NCBI GenBank assembly: GCA_963837485.1
Contig: CAWINP010000007.1
Span: 434,001-498,000, forward strand
DNA length: 64,000 bases
Direction of reading: 5' to 3'
DNA from: Solirubrobacter sp963837485
GTDB taxonomy: Bacteria; Actinomycetota; Thermoleophilia; Solirubrobacterales; Solirubrobacteraceae
A program made the position numbers and the translations under genes. The notes beneath the pieces are model-generated. The model did no database searches. It saw nothing but the letters and a program-made list of their open reading frames with translations, and was not told the origin of the DNA. Positions 1 through 9,122 of the stretch are shown one piece after another (within the stretch, counting starts at the first letter, position 1; every line of letters begins with the position of its first letter).

Positions 1-108
1 GTCGCGGACGCGCTCGACCAGGTCGCGGACGAAGGTCTCGACGCCGACATAGGCCTCGATGCAGTGGTCGCGGAACGAGTCCTGCGCGGTGGTGATGAGA
101 TCGGACAT
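1..108 (-). CDS. Unknown protein, N-terminal fragment (runs off the left edge)
   Basis: Only the first 36 codons are inside the window. They begin MSDLITTAQDSF and continue with an acidic, helix-like stretch. A strong Shine-Dalgarno AGGAGG (complement of 115-120) lies 6 nt before the ATG at 106-108, so the start is well supported. No family can be named from this much sequence. It reads away from the alcohol dehydrogenase gene beside it in the same direction, and a hairpin separates the two, so it is probably a separate transcription unit. Confidence 0.6.
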   Translation of the reverse strand, partial: MSDLITTAQDSFRDHCIEAYVGVETFVRDLVERVRD

Positions 109-208
109 TTGACGCCTCCTGCGTGAAGCTCCGGTTGACTGCGGGCAATCTACGTCCGGCCCGCAGGCGCCACGAGAGGCGCGGGACTCAACTTCGCGAG
201 GCCCGAAG

Positions 209-228
209 GTCCCACGTCCGCGTGGGAC
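209..228 (-). terminator. Hairpin after the zinc alcohol dehydrogenase gene
   Basis: An 8-bp perfect stem GTCCCACG/CGTGGGAC with a 4-nt loop lies 2 nt past the stop codon of the alcohol dehydrogenase gene when read on the minus strand. There is no clear T-run, as is common in high-GC actinobacteria. It also separates this gene from the partial gene at the left edge. Confidence 0.55.
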
Positions 229-230
229 TA

Positions 231-1220
231 CTAGGGCTCGATCAGGACCTTCAACGAGCCCGGCTCGCTGAGGCGCTCGAGCGCGGCGGGCACGGCGCCG
301 AGCGCGAACACGCCGCTGATCAGCGGCTCGGTCCGCACCCGGCCCGAGCGGACGAGCTCGATCGTGTCCGGCCACACGTGCGGCGAGCCGAGCACGCCGT
401 GCACGACGAGGTCGCGCACGACGACGGAGTCCATGTCGACCGGGACGGTCGGAATGCCGGAGAGCCCGAGCACGACCGCGGTGCCGCCCGGGCGCACCGT
501 GCGCAGCGCGAAGCCGAGCGCCTCGGCGCCGCCCGCGCACAGGATCACGACGTCGTAGTCGTCGGCGCCGGCGTCGTCCGCATGCGCGGGGAACCCCAGC
601 GAGGCGGCGAGCTCCAGACGGTCGGGCCGGGGGTCGGCGAGCGCCACCGCGGCGGCCCCCTCCGCGACCGCGCACTGCGCGGACAGCAGCCCGATCGTCC
701 CCGCGCCGGCCACGAGCACGTTGCGGCCGGCGACCGCGCCGCGCCGCACGCCGTTCAACGCGACGGTTGCGGGCTCGACCAGCGCGGCCGTGCGCGCGGG
801 CATGCCGCCCGCGTGGTGCGCCGTCGAGGCGGGGAACACCATGCGCGAGGCCATCGCGCCGTCGCGGTTGAGGATCCCCGTCTCGGTCCGCAGCGCGCAC
901 AGGTGGTAGTCGCCGGCGCGGCAGCGCGGGCAGCGGCCGCAGCCCAACGGCGTCTCCCCCGTCACCTGGTCGCCGGGCGCGAAGCCCTCGACGCCGTCGC
1001 CCACCTCGACGATCTCGCCGACCCACTCGTGCCCGGGGACGATCGGGTACTTCGCCCAGCCCTCGCGGAAATAGACGAGGCTGCCCTCGAAGATCTCGCG
1101 GTCGGTGCCGCAGATGCCGACCGCGGTCGGCGCGATCAACAGCTCGCCCGTCCCCGGCGACGGATCCGGCCGTTCGACCAGCTCGAGCCGCTCGGCCCCG
1201 TGGAACTCGATCGCGTGCAT
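231..1220 (-). CDS. Zinc-dependent alcohol dehydrogenase (threonine/glucose dehydrogenase-like)
   Basis: A 329-residue medium-chain dehydrogenase expected to oxidise a polyol, sugar or secondary alcohol with NAD(P). The protein begins MHAIEFHGAERLELVE. It carries the catalytic-zinc motif GICGTDREIFEG, the GHEWVG motif, a four-cysteine structural-zinc lobe (CGRCPRCRAGDYHLC) and the Rossmann motif VAGAGTIGLL. The length suits the family. The reading frame stays open upstream, but the start at 1218-1220 is the one that begins the conserved fold. It is divergent from the proline-catabolism operon with 84 bp between. The GHEWVG region resembles glucose dehydrogenases, but the substrate cannot be read from the sequence. 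Confidence 0.88.
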   Translation of the reverse strand: MHAIEFHGAERLELVERPDPSPGTGELLIAPTAVGICGTDREIFEGSLVYFREGWAKYPIVPGHEWVGEIVEVGDGVEGFAPGDQVTGETPLGCGRCPRCRAGDYHLCALRTETGILNRDGAMASRMVFPASTAHHAGGMPARTAALVEPATVALNGVRRGAVAGRNVLVAGAGTIGLLSAQCAVAEGAAAVALADPRPDRLELAASLGFPAHADDAGADDYDVVILCAGGAEALGFALRTVRPGGTAVVLGLSGIPTVPVDMDSVVVRDLVVHGVLGSPHVWPDTIELVRSGRVRTEPLISGVFALGAVPAALERLSEPGSLKVLIEP

Positions 1221-1304
1221 GTACGCAGATTGAACAACCGTCGAAGCAAGTCCTGACGCCTGACGATGGCGGAGCCGGTTCGCCGCGCATAGCGTGGCCC
1301 GCCG

Positions 1305-2645
1305 ATGAGGACGCTCGCGCCAGCCGCGGCGGCGCCGGACGCCGCCCCGACTCCGGTCTCCCTGGAGCCGGAGGTCCGCGCGCTCGGCCATCGCATCGCC
1401 GCCGAGCAGGCCCGCGCTCCCCGCGGCGCCGGCCGAGCGCTCGAGAACCGCGGGATGGAGCTGCTTGCGCGTGACCCGCAGTTGCGCGCCGCGCTGTTCC
1501 GGCTCGTCGACGTCGCGCCCGCGTGCGCGACGCCGCGCGAGCTCGCGGATCACCTCGCAGCGCTGCTCGGCGAGGTCGAGCGCAGGCTGCCGCTCGCCGC
1601 CGCACGGCGCCCCCTCGCCGGCCGTCTGGCCGGCGTCGCCGTGCACCGGATGGCGCAGCGCTTCATCGTGGGTCAGGGTCCGAGGGATGCCGTTCCCGCG
1701 CTGGCGCGCCTCTGGCGCGCCGGCGCGGCGGCATCCGTCGATCTGCTGGGCGAGGCGACCGTCACCCTCGCCGAGGCCGAGCGCTACACCGCGCGCTGCG
1801 ACGACGCGCTGCGCACGCTGGCCGCCGCCGCGCGCGACTGGCCGTCGCAGCCGCTGCTCGAGCGCGACCGCGCCGGGGCGCTCGCGCGCGTGAACCTGTC
1901 CGTGAAGGTGAGCGCGATGACGCCGCGGGTCCGCGCCGACGCGCCCGAGCTCGGCGTCGCCGACGCGGCCGGCCGCCTGCGCGGCCTGCTGCGGACGGCC
2001 CGCGACGTGGGCGCGCACCTGCACATCGACATGGAGTCGATGGACACCCGCGAGCTGATCACCGACCTCGTGATGCAGGTGCTGGCCGAACCGGAGTTCC
2101 GCGCCGGCCCGAGCGCGGGGATCGTGCTGCAGGCCTACCTGCGCGACGCCGACGAGGAGCTTGCCCGCCTGCTCGACTGGGCGGCCGCGGCGGAGCGCGA
2201 GGTGCCGTTCACGATCCGGCTCGTCAAGGGCGCCTACTGGGAGCACGAGACCGTCGACGCGCAGCAGCACGGCTGGACGCCGCCGGTGTTCGAGACCAAG
2301 TCAGACAGCGACCGCTCGTTCGAGCGCCTGACGCGCCGGCTGCTCGACGCGCGTCCGTTGATCCGCCCGGCGATCGCCTCGCACAATGTCCGCTCGCTCG
2401 CGCACGCGATCGTCTACAGCGGCGACCGCGACGTCGAGCTCCAGGTGCTGCGCGGGCTCGGGGACGACCTCCAGCACGCGCTCTCGGCGCTCGGGCTGCG
2501 CGTGCGAACGTACTGCCCGTGCGGCGACCTCGTGGCCGGGATGAGCTACCTCGTGCGGCGCCTGCTCGAGAACACCTCCAACGACTCGTTCCTCCTCAGC
2601 CGCGCGCGCGGCGACGACCTCGACCGCCTGCTCGCCGTTCCGTGA
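1305..2645 (+). CDS. Proline dehydrogenase
   Basis: FAD-dependent first step of proline catabolism, oxidising L-proline to pyrroline-5-carboxylate. The 446-residue protein has the ProDH barrel: NLSVKVSAM, LHIDMES, the IRLVKGAYWE strand, RPAIASHNVRSL and a C-terminal signature with CPCGDLVAGMSYLVRRLLEN and NDSFL, which matches PutA-type ProDH domains and shapes the flavin and proline site. It is monofunctional. The aldehyde dehydrogenase partner is a separate gene whose GTG start overlaps this stop by 4 nt (GTGA), implying translational coupling. A PucR regulator follows. I infer a proline-induced three-gene operon. Confidence 0.93.
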   Translation: MRTLAPAAAAPDAAPTPVSLEPEVRALGHRIAAEQARAPRGAGRALENRGMELLARDPQLRAALFRLVDVAPACATPRELADHLAALLGEVERRLPLAAARRPLAGRLAGVAVHRMAQRFIVGQGPRDAVPALARLWRAGAAASVDLLGEATVTLAEAERYTARCDDALRTLAAAARDWPSQPLLERDRAGALARVNLSVKVSAMTPRVRADAPELGVADAAGRLRGLLRTARDVGAHLHIDMESMDTRELITDLVMQVLAEPEFRAGPSAGIVLQAYLRDADEELARLLDWAAAAEREVPFTIRLVKGAYWEHETVDAQQHGWTPPVFETKSDSDRSFERLTRRLLDARPLIRPAIASHNVRSLAHAIVYSGDRDVELQVLRGLGDDLQHALSALGLRVRTYCPCGDLVAGMSYLVRRLLENTSNDSFLLSRARGDDLDRLLAVP

Positions 2646-4198
2646 GCTTCATCAACGAGCCGCTGCTGGAGATCCGCCGCGCGCCCGTGCGCGAGCTGCT
2701 GGTCGACGCCCTCGCCGAGCTCGACGCGGAGCTCCCCTGGCGCGTCCCGGTGCTCGTCGCCGGCGAGCGGCGCGACGGCACGTCGAACCGTTCCACCGAT
2801 CCAGGCGCGCCGGAGCGCGTCGTCGCCGAGTTCGCGCCGGCGACCGAGGCCGAGGTCGACGCCGCGGTGCGCGCGGCCGGCGCCGCCTCGCAAGCATGGG
2901 CCGCGCGGGGCGCCGAGGCGCGCGCGGCGATCCTCTCGCGCGCGGCCGGCGAGCTGCGGCGGCGCCGTCCGCTGCTCGCCGCGGTCGCGGTGCGCGAGTG
3001 CGCCAAGCCGTGGGCGGAGGCCGACGCCGACGTCTGCGAGGCGATCGACTTCCTCGAGTACTACGCGCAGCGGGCGGTCGCGCTGGAGGCCGGAGGCGCG
3101 GTCGTCTCGCTGCCCGGCGAGCGCAACACGCTCCGCTACGCCGCGCGCGGCGTCGTCGCCGTCGTGGCGCCCTGGAACTTCCCGCTGGCGATCGCCGCCG
3201 GCATGGTCGCGGCGGGGCTGGCGACCGGCAACGGCGTGGTGCTCAAGCCCGCCGAGCAGTCGCCGGCCTGCGCGCTGGCGGTGGTCGAGGCGCTGCATGC
3301 GGGCGGCGTGCCGCGCGAGGCGCTGAGCCTGCTCCCCGGCGAGGGCGACGTCGGCGCGGCGCTGGTCGCGCACCCGGGCGTCCACACGATCGCGTTCACC
3401 GGCTCCGGCGCCGTCGGGCTGGAGATCCTCAGGCGCTCGGCCGAGCTCGCGCCGGGCCAGGCGCACCTCAAGCGCGTGGTCGCCGAGATGGGCGGCAAGA
3501 ACTGCGTGATCGTCGACGCCGACGCCGACCTCGACGACGCGGTCCCCGCGATCGCGTACTCGGCGTTCGGGTTCGCCGGCCAGAAGTGCTCGGCGGCGTC
3601 GCGGCTGCTCGTGCACGAGCGGATCGCCGGCACGCTGGCCGAGCGCCTGCGCGGCGCGATCGACGCGCTGCTCGTCGACCAGGCGCAGCGCTTCGGCGTC
3701 GACGTCCCGCCGGTGATCGAGGAGGCGGCCCGGCAGCGCGTGCTCGAGTACGCGCGCATCGCGCGAGAAGAGGGCGGCGCCGTCTACCGGCCCGGCGAGG
3801 CGCCAGAGCACGGCTGGTTCGTCGCCCCGGCGCTGGTCAGCGGCCTTCCGGCCCGCTCGCGCGTGGCCGAGGAGGAGATCTTCGGGCCGCTGCTCGCGCT
3901 GCAGCCCGTGCGCTCGATCGACGAGGCGGTAGAGATCGTCGCAGGCCAGCCGTTCGCGCTCACCGGCGGCCTGTTCTCCCGCAACCCTGCGACCGTCGAG
4001 CGCGTGAGCGCGGCGCTGCCGGTCGGCAACCTCTACGTCAACCGGCACATCACCGGCGCGATGGTCGCCCGGCAGCCGTTCGGAGGCAACCGCCTGTCGG
4101 GGACCGGCACCAAGGCGGGCGGTCCCGACTACCTGTTGAACTTCGTCGAGCCGCGCGTCGTCACGGAGGACACGATGCGCCACGGCCTCGTAGTTTGA
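2642..4198 (+). CDS. 1-pyrroline-5-carboxylate dehydrogenase
   Basis: A 518-residue aldehyde dehydrogenase superfamily protein that converts glutamate semialdehyde to glutamate, the second step of proline catabolism. Visible motifs are APWNFPLAIAAGM, the NAD-binding FTGSGAVGLEI, the general-base EMGGKN, the nucleophile Cys in GQKCSAASR, and EEIFGPLLAL. The GTG start at 2642 overlaps the ProDH stop by 4 nt, and the frame upstream of it is only a shadow of ProDH. The sequence fits the PutA-type P5CDH group better than generic aldehyde dehydrogenases, and the neighbour gene confirms the role. Confidence 0.92.
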   Translation: MSFINEPLLEIRRAPVRELLVDALAELDAELPWRVPVLVAGERRDGTSNRSTDPGAPERVVAEFAPATEAEVDAAVRAAGAASQAWAARGAEARAAILSRAAGELRRRRPLLAAVAVRECAKPWAEADADVCEAIDFLEYYAQRAVALEAGGAVVSLPGERNTLRYAARGVVAVVAPWNFPLAIAAGMVAAGLATGNGVVLKPAEQSPACALAVVEALHAGGVPREALSLLPGEGDVGAALVAHPGVHTIAFTGSGAVGLEILRRSAELAPGQAHLKRVVAEMGGKNCVIVDADADLDDAVPAIAYSAFGFAGQKCSAASRLLVHERIAGTLAERLRGAIDALLVDQAQRFGVDVPPVIEEAARQRVLEYARIAREEGGAVYRPGEAPEHGWFVAPALVSGLPARSRVAEEEIFGPLLALQPVRSIDEAVEIVAGQPFALTGGLFSRNPATVERVSAALPVGNLYVNRHITGAMVARQPFGGNRLSGTGTKAGGPDYLLNFVEPRVVTEDTMRHGLVV

Positions 4199-5286
4199 GT
4201 CCTGACGGGCTGCAGGAGATCGTCGACGCGCTGAGCGTGCGGCTCGGCCGTCCGGTGCTGGTGGACGACGTCGAGCTGCGCCCGCTCGCTTACAGCTCGC
4301 AGACCGGCGAGCTCGACTTCGTGCGGACCGCGAGCATCCTTGGCCGCCACGCGCCGGACGCGGCGCGCGAGGCGCTCTTCGGCCATGGCATCCGCACGGC
4401 GCCGGACCCCGTCCGCATCCCTCCTCACCCCGACATCCCGATGTCGGCGCGCGTGTGCATCCCGATCGTGCGCGCGGGCCGGCGGCTCGGGTTCCTGTGG
4501 CTGCTCGACGACCCGCCGGTCGGCGACGACGACCTCCAGCTCGCCCGCGCGGCCGCGTCCGACGCCGCCGTCGTGCTCCAGTCCGACGCCGACGCCCGGC
4601 TGGACCGCCACCGCCGCGAGCAGGAGCTGATCGGCGGGCTGCTGGCCGGCGACGGCGCCGCCGCGGCCGCGCTGGAGGCCGACAACTACCTGCCGCTGCG
4701 CCCGCTCGTCGTGTACGTGGCCGAGACGGCCGGCGACGAGCTGCTCGACCGCATCCGCAGCCGCGCGCCGGCCAAGCACTCGCTGGCAGGCGAGATCGCC
4801 GGCCGCGCCGTGTGCCTCGTCGGCGCCGCGAGCGCCCTGCGCGCCCGCCCGCTGTCGGACCTGCTCGACCGCGCGTTCGTCGGCGAGGGCGACGAGGTCG
4901 CCGAGCTGCGCGACGCGCCGCGCTCCTACCGGCACGCGCTCGCCGCGCTGCGCGTCGCCGCCGGCCAGGACTCCGGCGTCGCCCGCTGGACCGATCTCCG
5001 CGCCGCGCGCCTGCTCACCGCGCTGCCCGAGACCGCGCTCGACGACATCCCGGCCGGCCTGCGCCGCCTGCTCGAGGGGGGCCACGAGCAGCTCGTGCAC
5101 ACGCTCGAGACCTACCTCGACCACGCCGGCGACGTGAAGGCGACGGCCGCGGCGCTATGGCTGCACCGCACGAGCCTCTACTACCGCCTGCGCCGGATCG
5201 AGGAGCTCGCGGGCGTGGACCTGAGCCGCGGCGAGGACCGCTTGCTCTGCCATGTCGCGCTCAAGCTCTCGCGACTCGCCGCATGA
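4195..5286 (+). CDS. PucR-family transcriptional regulator
   Basis: A 363-residue regulator. The N-terminal two thirds is a GAF-like sensor and linker region containing RVCIPIVRAGRRLGFLWLL. The C-terminus is a PucR-type helix-turn-helix: TLETYLDHAGDVKATAAAL, then LHRTSLYYRLRRIEELAGVDL. The chosen start is TTG at 4195-4197, which overlaps the stop of the P5C dehydrogenase gene (TTGA), consistent with the 4-nt overlaps elsewhere in this window. As the last gene of a proline-catabolism operon it is probably a proline- or P5C-responsive activator of that operon, by analogy with PucR-type proline regulators of actinobacteria. The exact start is less certain than the family. Confidence 0.85.
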   Translation: MSPDGLQEIVDALSVRLGRPVLVDDVELRPLAYSSQTGELDFVRTASILGRHAPDAAREALFGHGIRTAPDPVRIPPHPDIPMSARVCIPIVRAGRRLGFLWLLDDPPVGDDDLQLARAAASDAAVVLQSDADARLDRHRREQELIGGLLAGDGAAAAALEADNYLPLRPLVVYVAETAGDELLDRIRSRAPAKHSLAGEIAGRAVCLVGAASALRARPLSDLLDRAFVGEGDEVAELRDAPRSYRHALAALRVAAGQDSGVARWTDLRAARLLTALPETALDDIPAGLRRLLEGGHEQLVHTLETYLDHAGDVKATAAALWLHRTSLYYRLRRIEELAGVDLSRGEDRLLCHVALKLSRLAA

Positions 5287-5351
5287 GCGGACGATGAGTG
5301 TCAGCCGATGTTGACGCGTCGGCGTACGATCGTGCGCGCTGCCGGGTGCCG

Positions 5352-5366
5352 TCAGGGAATCCCTGA
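5352..5366. promoter_or_regulatory. Perfect inverted repeat TCAGGG-AAT-CCCTGA
   Basis: A 6-bp perfect dyad with a 3-nt centre lies in the 146-bp gap between the PucR gene and the large secreted protein, 67 bp before the latter's ATG. It has the size of a small operator. No factor can be assigned, and the rest of the gap shows only a good Shine-Dalgarno (GGGAGG) before the ATG at 5433. Confidence 0.35.
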
Positions 5367-5432
5367 ACGCGCTGGAGCGTCCAGCGCCGGCGGGCGGCAA
5401 CGGAATGCCCATTTCACCGGGAGGGTGAAACC

Positions 5433-8400
5433 ATGAGGATCCTGCTGGCCGTCCTGTCGCTCGCTGGAGCGCTCGTGCTGCCTGGCACCGCGGCGGCGGC
5501 AAATCAGCGCGTCTATCCGGCGCGGCTGCCCGCCGACGTCGCCCACCCAGGCTCGGCGATCGTCGCGTTCAAGACGCCGGTCAGCGCGGCCGGCGACCGC
5601 TTCGCGGCGAGCCCGTCCGGGAACGCCGGCGCGTCCGACATCGCCGCGCTGAACTCCGCGCTGGCGACGATCGGCGCGACGGGCGTGCGGCACCTCTTCA
5701 CGAACGTCCCGGCCGGCGAGCTCGCCGCAGCCCGCGCCCGCGCCGAGGCGGCCACCGGGAGGTTCGTCACAGACTTCACGCAGGTCTACCAGGTGACCTA
5801 TGACCCCAAGGTCGCGTCGGGGACCGCGGCCAACGCGCTCGCGCGCTCGCCGCTGGTGAGCTCGGCGATGCCGGACTGGATCTTCAAGGGCCCGCAGGAC
5901 CCGGCCAAGCTCTCGCGCGCCGGCCGCCGGGCCGCGCTGAAGGCGGCGGCCCGGGCGCGCACCGCGGACCATCCGCAGCCGCCGGGCGTCAACGCGCTGC
6001 CGCGCAACGACGCCTACCGCAGCGACGCGCAGTCCTACCAGGACGCGGCCTCCAACAACGTCACCGGCGCCGCGCAGATGATCGCCAAGCGCTTCCGTCA
6101 GCAGCCCGGCCAGGGCGAGGTGGTCACCAACATCTCGCTCGGCAACGTCAACGACCGCAGCACGGTGCTCCAGAACGGCCAGCGCTACATCGTCCAGTCC
6201 GGCTATCCGAAGATCCCGGTCTGGCTGTCGCAGAGCGACTGCGTCGACAACGGCGACGGGACGCAGACCTGCACGGTCTCGCTCGACCCGTCGGGGACCA
6301 CCGGCGACGACCAGGGCGACTTCGTCGAGGTCGACCTGGACTTCAGCGTGATGGCGCCGCCGCCGCTCGGCGACCCGCGCGTCCCCAACCCCGCGCCGCC
6401 CGGCAACAGCCGGCTGCTCGGCTCCGCCTACGGCGCCTCGTTCCGGCTGATCAACCCGAAGGTCAACAACACCGAGAACTTCGTCGCCGCCTGGCTCGGC
6501 GCCGGGTTCCTGCTGACGCCGAAGTCCAACACGATCACCGCCTCGATCGGCCAGGGCTTCTCGATCGGCGGCTTCAGCGACTACTTCTTCGAGAACGAGG
6601 CGATCATCCACGACGTCGTCACCGAGCTCGTCCAGGGCGAGGACATCTTCGTCTCGATCTCGGCGGGCGACGGGCAGACCGAGACGTCGGTCGCGATGAA
6701 CCCGAACGGGCTCACCGGCCCGACCGAGGTCACGACCGACCCGAACGTTCCTGTCGACATCGACGACCCGGACCTGTGGCTGAACCCGGACTACAGCTAC
6801 GGCCTCACGGTCGAGCCGCAGTTCGTGATCGACAGCGGCTCCAACGACGCCGCGGCGAACACGCTCAACGACGTCTACAACAACTCGCCGTTCAACTCGC
6901 GGCTCGACGACTCGGTCAGCCACTCCCAGCACACGACCGAGACGCGGTGGACCGGGCAGCAGAACTTCCACACGGGCTTCGGCTCGCGCGCGAACGTCTC
7001 GGCGCCCGGCGACGACATCCTGATCATGGCCCAGGTCGAGGACGCCAACGGCGATCCGGTCGACCCGGTGTCGAGCTTCCCGCGCCTGATCGGCGGCTCC
7101 TCGGCCTCGGCCCCGGAGGTCGCCGGCGCCGCCGCGGTCGTGCGCCAGGCGGCGCGCGCGCTCGGCACGCCGCTGAGCGCGACGCAGATCCGGTCGCTGC
7201 TGTTCGCGACCGGGCGCAGGAACGTCGCGCCCGCGTTCGACCTCTCCAACGCGAGCATCGGCCGGTCGCTCGACCTCACCGCGGCCGTGCAGGCGCTGTT
7301 CGATCACGCGCACGCGAGCGGGAGCCCCTCGTTCGCGCGCATGACGGTCGCGCAGCGCAAGGCGGTCCTGACCCCGACCGACCTGCGCTCGAGCTTCTAC
7401 AGCGACACGGCGCAGGATCCGCTGCGGGGGACGGCGACGATCGACCTCTCGCAGGGTCTGGTGGCGCCGTCGTCGCGCACCAACGAGACGGTCGGCGAGA
7501 CCGGCGACAACGTGTTCGCGCCGATCACGTTCGGCGTCGACGCGGTCTTCATGCCGAGGCTGAACCTGAAGTGGACGCTGCAGCTGGATCGGCGCAAGGT
7601 CAACGTGCCGGGCTCGCTCTATGACTCGGGCGTCCCGGCGCTGCGGTTGCTGCCGTCGGAGATCTTCGGGCTGCTCGGCGCGCCGGTCACGTCGCGGTTC
7701 GATCGCGTGGTGACGGTCACGGCGTCGTCGGGGAAGACGTCGATCTCGACGGATGTCACGTTCAAGGGTCAGCGCGGCGCGACGTACTCGCACGCGATCC
7801 CGCCGTCGTTCGACCCGGTCTTCCAGGCCGGCGACAAGGTGCGCTTCGCGTACGACCTACGCGGGCTGCGGGGCGCCGACGGCGGCATCCTGATCGTGTC
7901 CGACATCGACCGCGCGGTGCCGCAGGCGTTCCCGGACAGCGACCTGGATGCGCACGGCAAGAAATACCGTTTGAACGGGCTCGTCGGCAGCATCACGTTG
8001 TCCGGTCGCGAGTTCCCGCACGGCGTCGGCACGTACGGCATCGCGCTGCGCGGGACCCGTCACGGGGCCGAGATCGCCGACAGCACGAGCTTCTGGCAGC
8101 CGCTGCGCTTCGCCCCGGCGCGCCAGCAGCTCCCGGCGACGCCCAAGGTGCAGGCCGCGGCGTCCGCGCTCGGCTCGACCGAGCCGCTGTTCTATGACGT
8201 CGCCGACATCGAGCCCGGCGGCTCGCCGGTGTTCGGCGTCACCTACGACGTCCGCGGCGTCAGCGGCGCCCGCAACGCGATCGTCGAGTTCTCGCGCCCG
8301 ACGCGCGACTTCGCCGAGGCGCTGTTCATCAGCGGCGCGTTCGGGCCGGCCAACTCGTTCGTGAACAACTTCACGAACCCGAACGGCGACCGGCTCGACG

Positions 8401-8639
8401 GCGGGAATGACTTCGGCCAGGCGGGCGAGACGGCGCATGCACTCGTCGCCGGGACGAACGGCTTCGCCGTGCTCGACGGCTCGAAGATCGGGCTCTCGAT
8501 CCCGGCCGGGAGCTGCGACAGCACCTACCAGGTCCGCGTGCTCGCCGCGGATGCGGCCGGCCGCATCGTCGGCGTCGCCGGCAACGGCTCGATCCTGAGC
8601 TACGCCGACTTCAGAGACGGAGGGCCCTGCTTCAGCTGA
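5433..8639 (+). CDS. Secreted subtilase-fold protein with an incomplete catalytic triad
   Basis: A 1068-residue exported protein with a clear Sec signal peptide (MRILLAVLSLAGALVL...AAA, cleavage near residue 23). Around residues 550-575 it has the subtilase Ser motif GGSSASAPEVAGAAAVV, preceded by SAPGDDILIM as in S8 peptidases. The usual Asp-box (DTG) and the His-box (HGTHVAG) are not recognisable. Where they should fall there are GNVNDRST and GSAYGASFRL. It may therefore be a non-proteolytic S8 relative or a very divergent enzyme. The C-terminal ~450 residues look like beta-sandwich domains. A GGGAGG Shine-Dalgarno precedes the ATG. A strong hairpin follows the stop, so it is monocistronic. 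Confidence 0.75.
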   Translation: MRILLAVLSLAGALVLPGTAAAANQRVYPARLPADVAHPGSAIVAFKTPVSAAGDRFAASPSGNAGASDIAALNSALATIGATGVRHLFTNVPAGELAAARARAEAATGRFVTDFTQVYQVTYDPKVASGTAANALARSPLVSSAMPDWIFKGPQDPAKLSRAGRRAALKAAARARTADHPQPPGVNALPRNDAYRSDAQSYQDAASNNVTGAAQMIAKRFRQQPGQGEVVTNISLGNVNDRSTVLQNGQRYIVQSGYPKIPVWLSQSDCVDNGDGTQTCTVSLDPSGTTGDDQGDFVEVDLDFSVMAPPPLGDPRVPNPAPPGNSRLLGSAYGASFRLINPKVNNTENFVAAWLGAGFLLTPKSNTITASIGQGFSIGGFSDYFFENEAIIHDVVTELVQGEDIFVSISAGDGQTETSVAMNPNGLTGPTEVTTDPNVPVDIDDPDLWLNPDYSYGLTVEPQFVIDSGSNDAAANTLNDVYNNSPFNSRLDDSVSHSQHTTETRWTGQQNFHTGFGSRANVSAPGDDILIMAQVEDANGDPVDPVSSFPRLIGGSSASAPEVAGAAAVVRQAARALGTPLSATQIRSLLFATGRRNVAPAFDLSNASIGRSLDLTAAVQALFDHAHASGSPSFARMTVAQRKAVLTPTDLRSSFYSDTAQDPLRGTATIDLSQGLVAPSSRTNETVGETGDNVFAPITFGVDAVFMPRLNLKWTLQLDRRKVNVPGSLYDSGVPALRLLPSEIFGLLGAPVTSRFDRVVTVTASSGKTSISTDVTFKGQRGATYSHAIPPSFDPVFQAGDKVRFAYDLRGLRGADGGILIVSDIDRAVPQAFPDSDLDAHGKKYRLNGLVGSITLSGREFPHGVGTYGIALRGTRHGAEIADSTSFWQPLRFAPARQQLPATPKVQAAASALGSTEPLFYDVADIEPGGSPVFGVTYDVRGVSGARNAIVEFSRPTRDFAEALFISGAFGPANSFVNNFTNPNGDRLDGGNDFGQAGETAHALVAGTNGFAVLDGSKIGLSIPAGSCDSTYQVRVLAADAAGRIVGVAGNGSILSYADFRDGGPCFS

Positions 8640-8647
8640 GCGGTGCG

Positions 8648-8675
8648 GCGGCGCCCGGGTCAACCCGGGCGCCGC
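8648..8675. terminator. Strong bidirectional hairpin terminator
   Basis: A 12-bp perfect GC stem (GCGGCGCCCGGG/CCCGGGCGCCGC) with a TCAA loop sits 8 nt after the stop of the subtilase-like gene and 19 nt after the stop of the convergent cupin gene, so it can serve both. Confidence 0.75.
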
Positions 8676-8694
8676 TTCGCCTGCGGCGCCTCTG

Positions 8695-9096
8695 CTAGTC
8701 CGCCCACCAGTCGCGCCGGCCATCGACGTCCTCGCGCGGAGCGTCGCCGAGACTGGGCGCGCCGATGACGAGGATCTCGAGGCCCTCCGGCCCGGCCTCG
8801 TAGCCGCGCCACGCACCGGGCGGGACGCGCACCGCGTCCCACTCCTTGAGCTCGACGATCTCGTCGTCGACCTTCATCCGCCCGCTCCCGCGCACGACCA
8901 CGTACACCTCCTCTTGCGTCTTGTGCGTGTGGCCGTACGGAAAGCGATAGCCGGGCGGGACGCGCTGGTGGCTCAGGCCGGATTGCTCGAGCTCGAGCGC
9001 CGCGGTCGCCGAGCGGAACTCCAGGTCCGGGGCGCCGTCGAACCTGGAGCCGAGGTCCTCCAGATCGTCCTTGAGGTTCCTGAGCGTGAACGGCAC
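8695..9096 (-). CDS. Cupin-domain protein
   Basis: A 133-residue single-domain cupin. The conserved motif 1 (FPYGHTHKTQEEVYVVVRGSG) gives the H-x-H and Glu metal ligands. Motif 2 (VRVPPGAWRGYEAG) lacks the usual second histidine, so metal binding may be altered. The start is GTG at 9094-9096 with AGGA 8 nt upstream. Proteins of this shape bind small sugar- or acid-like ligands or act as isomerases or dioxygenases. No specific role is evident from the neighbours. Confidence 0.82.
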   Translation of the reverse strand: MPFTLRNLKDDLEDLGSRFDGAPDLEFRSATAALELEQSGLSHQRVPPGYRFPYGHTHKTQEEVYVVVRGSGRMKVDDEIVELKEWDAVRVPPGAWRGYEAGPEGLEILVIGAPSLGDAPREDVDGRRDWWAD

Positions 9097-9122
9097 GCCG
9101 CAATCCTATGGCAGCGCGCAGG

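Noticed and set aside
123..1256. Long Arg/Ala-rich open frame on the plus strand
   Set aside because: It is antisense to the zinc alcohol dehydrogenase, has no conserved motif, and arises from the high GC content.
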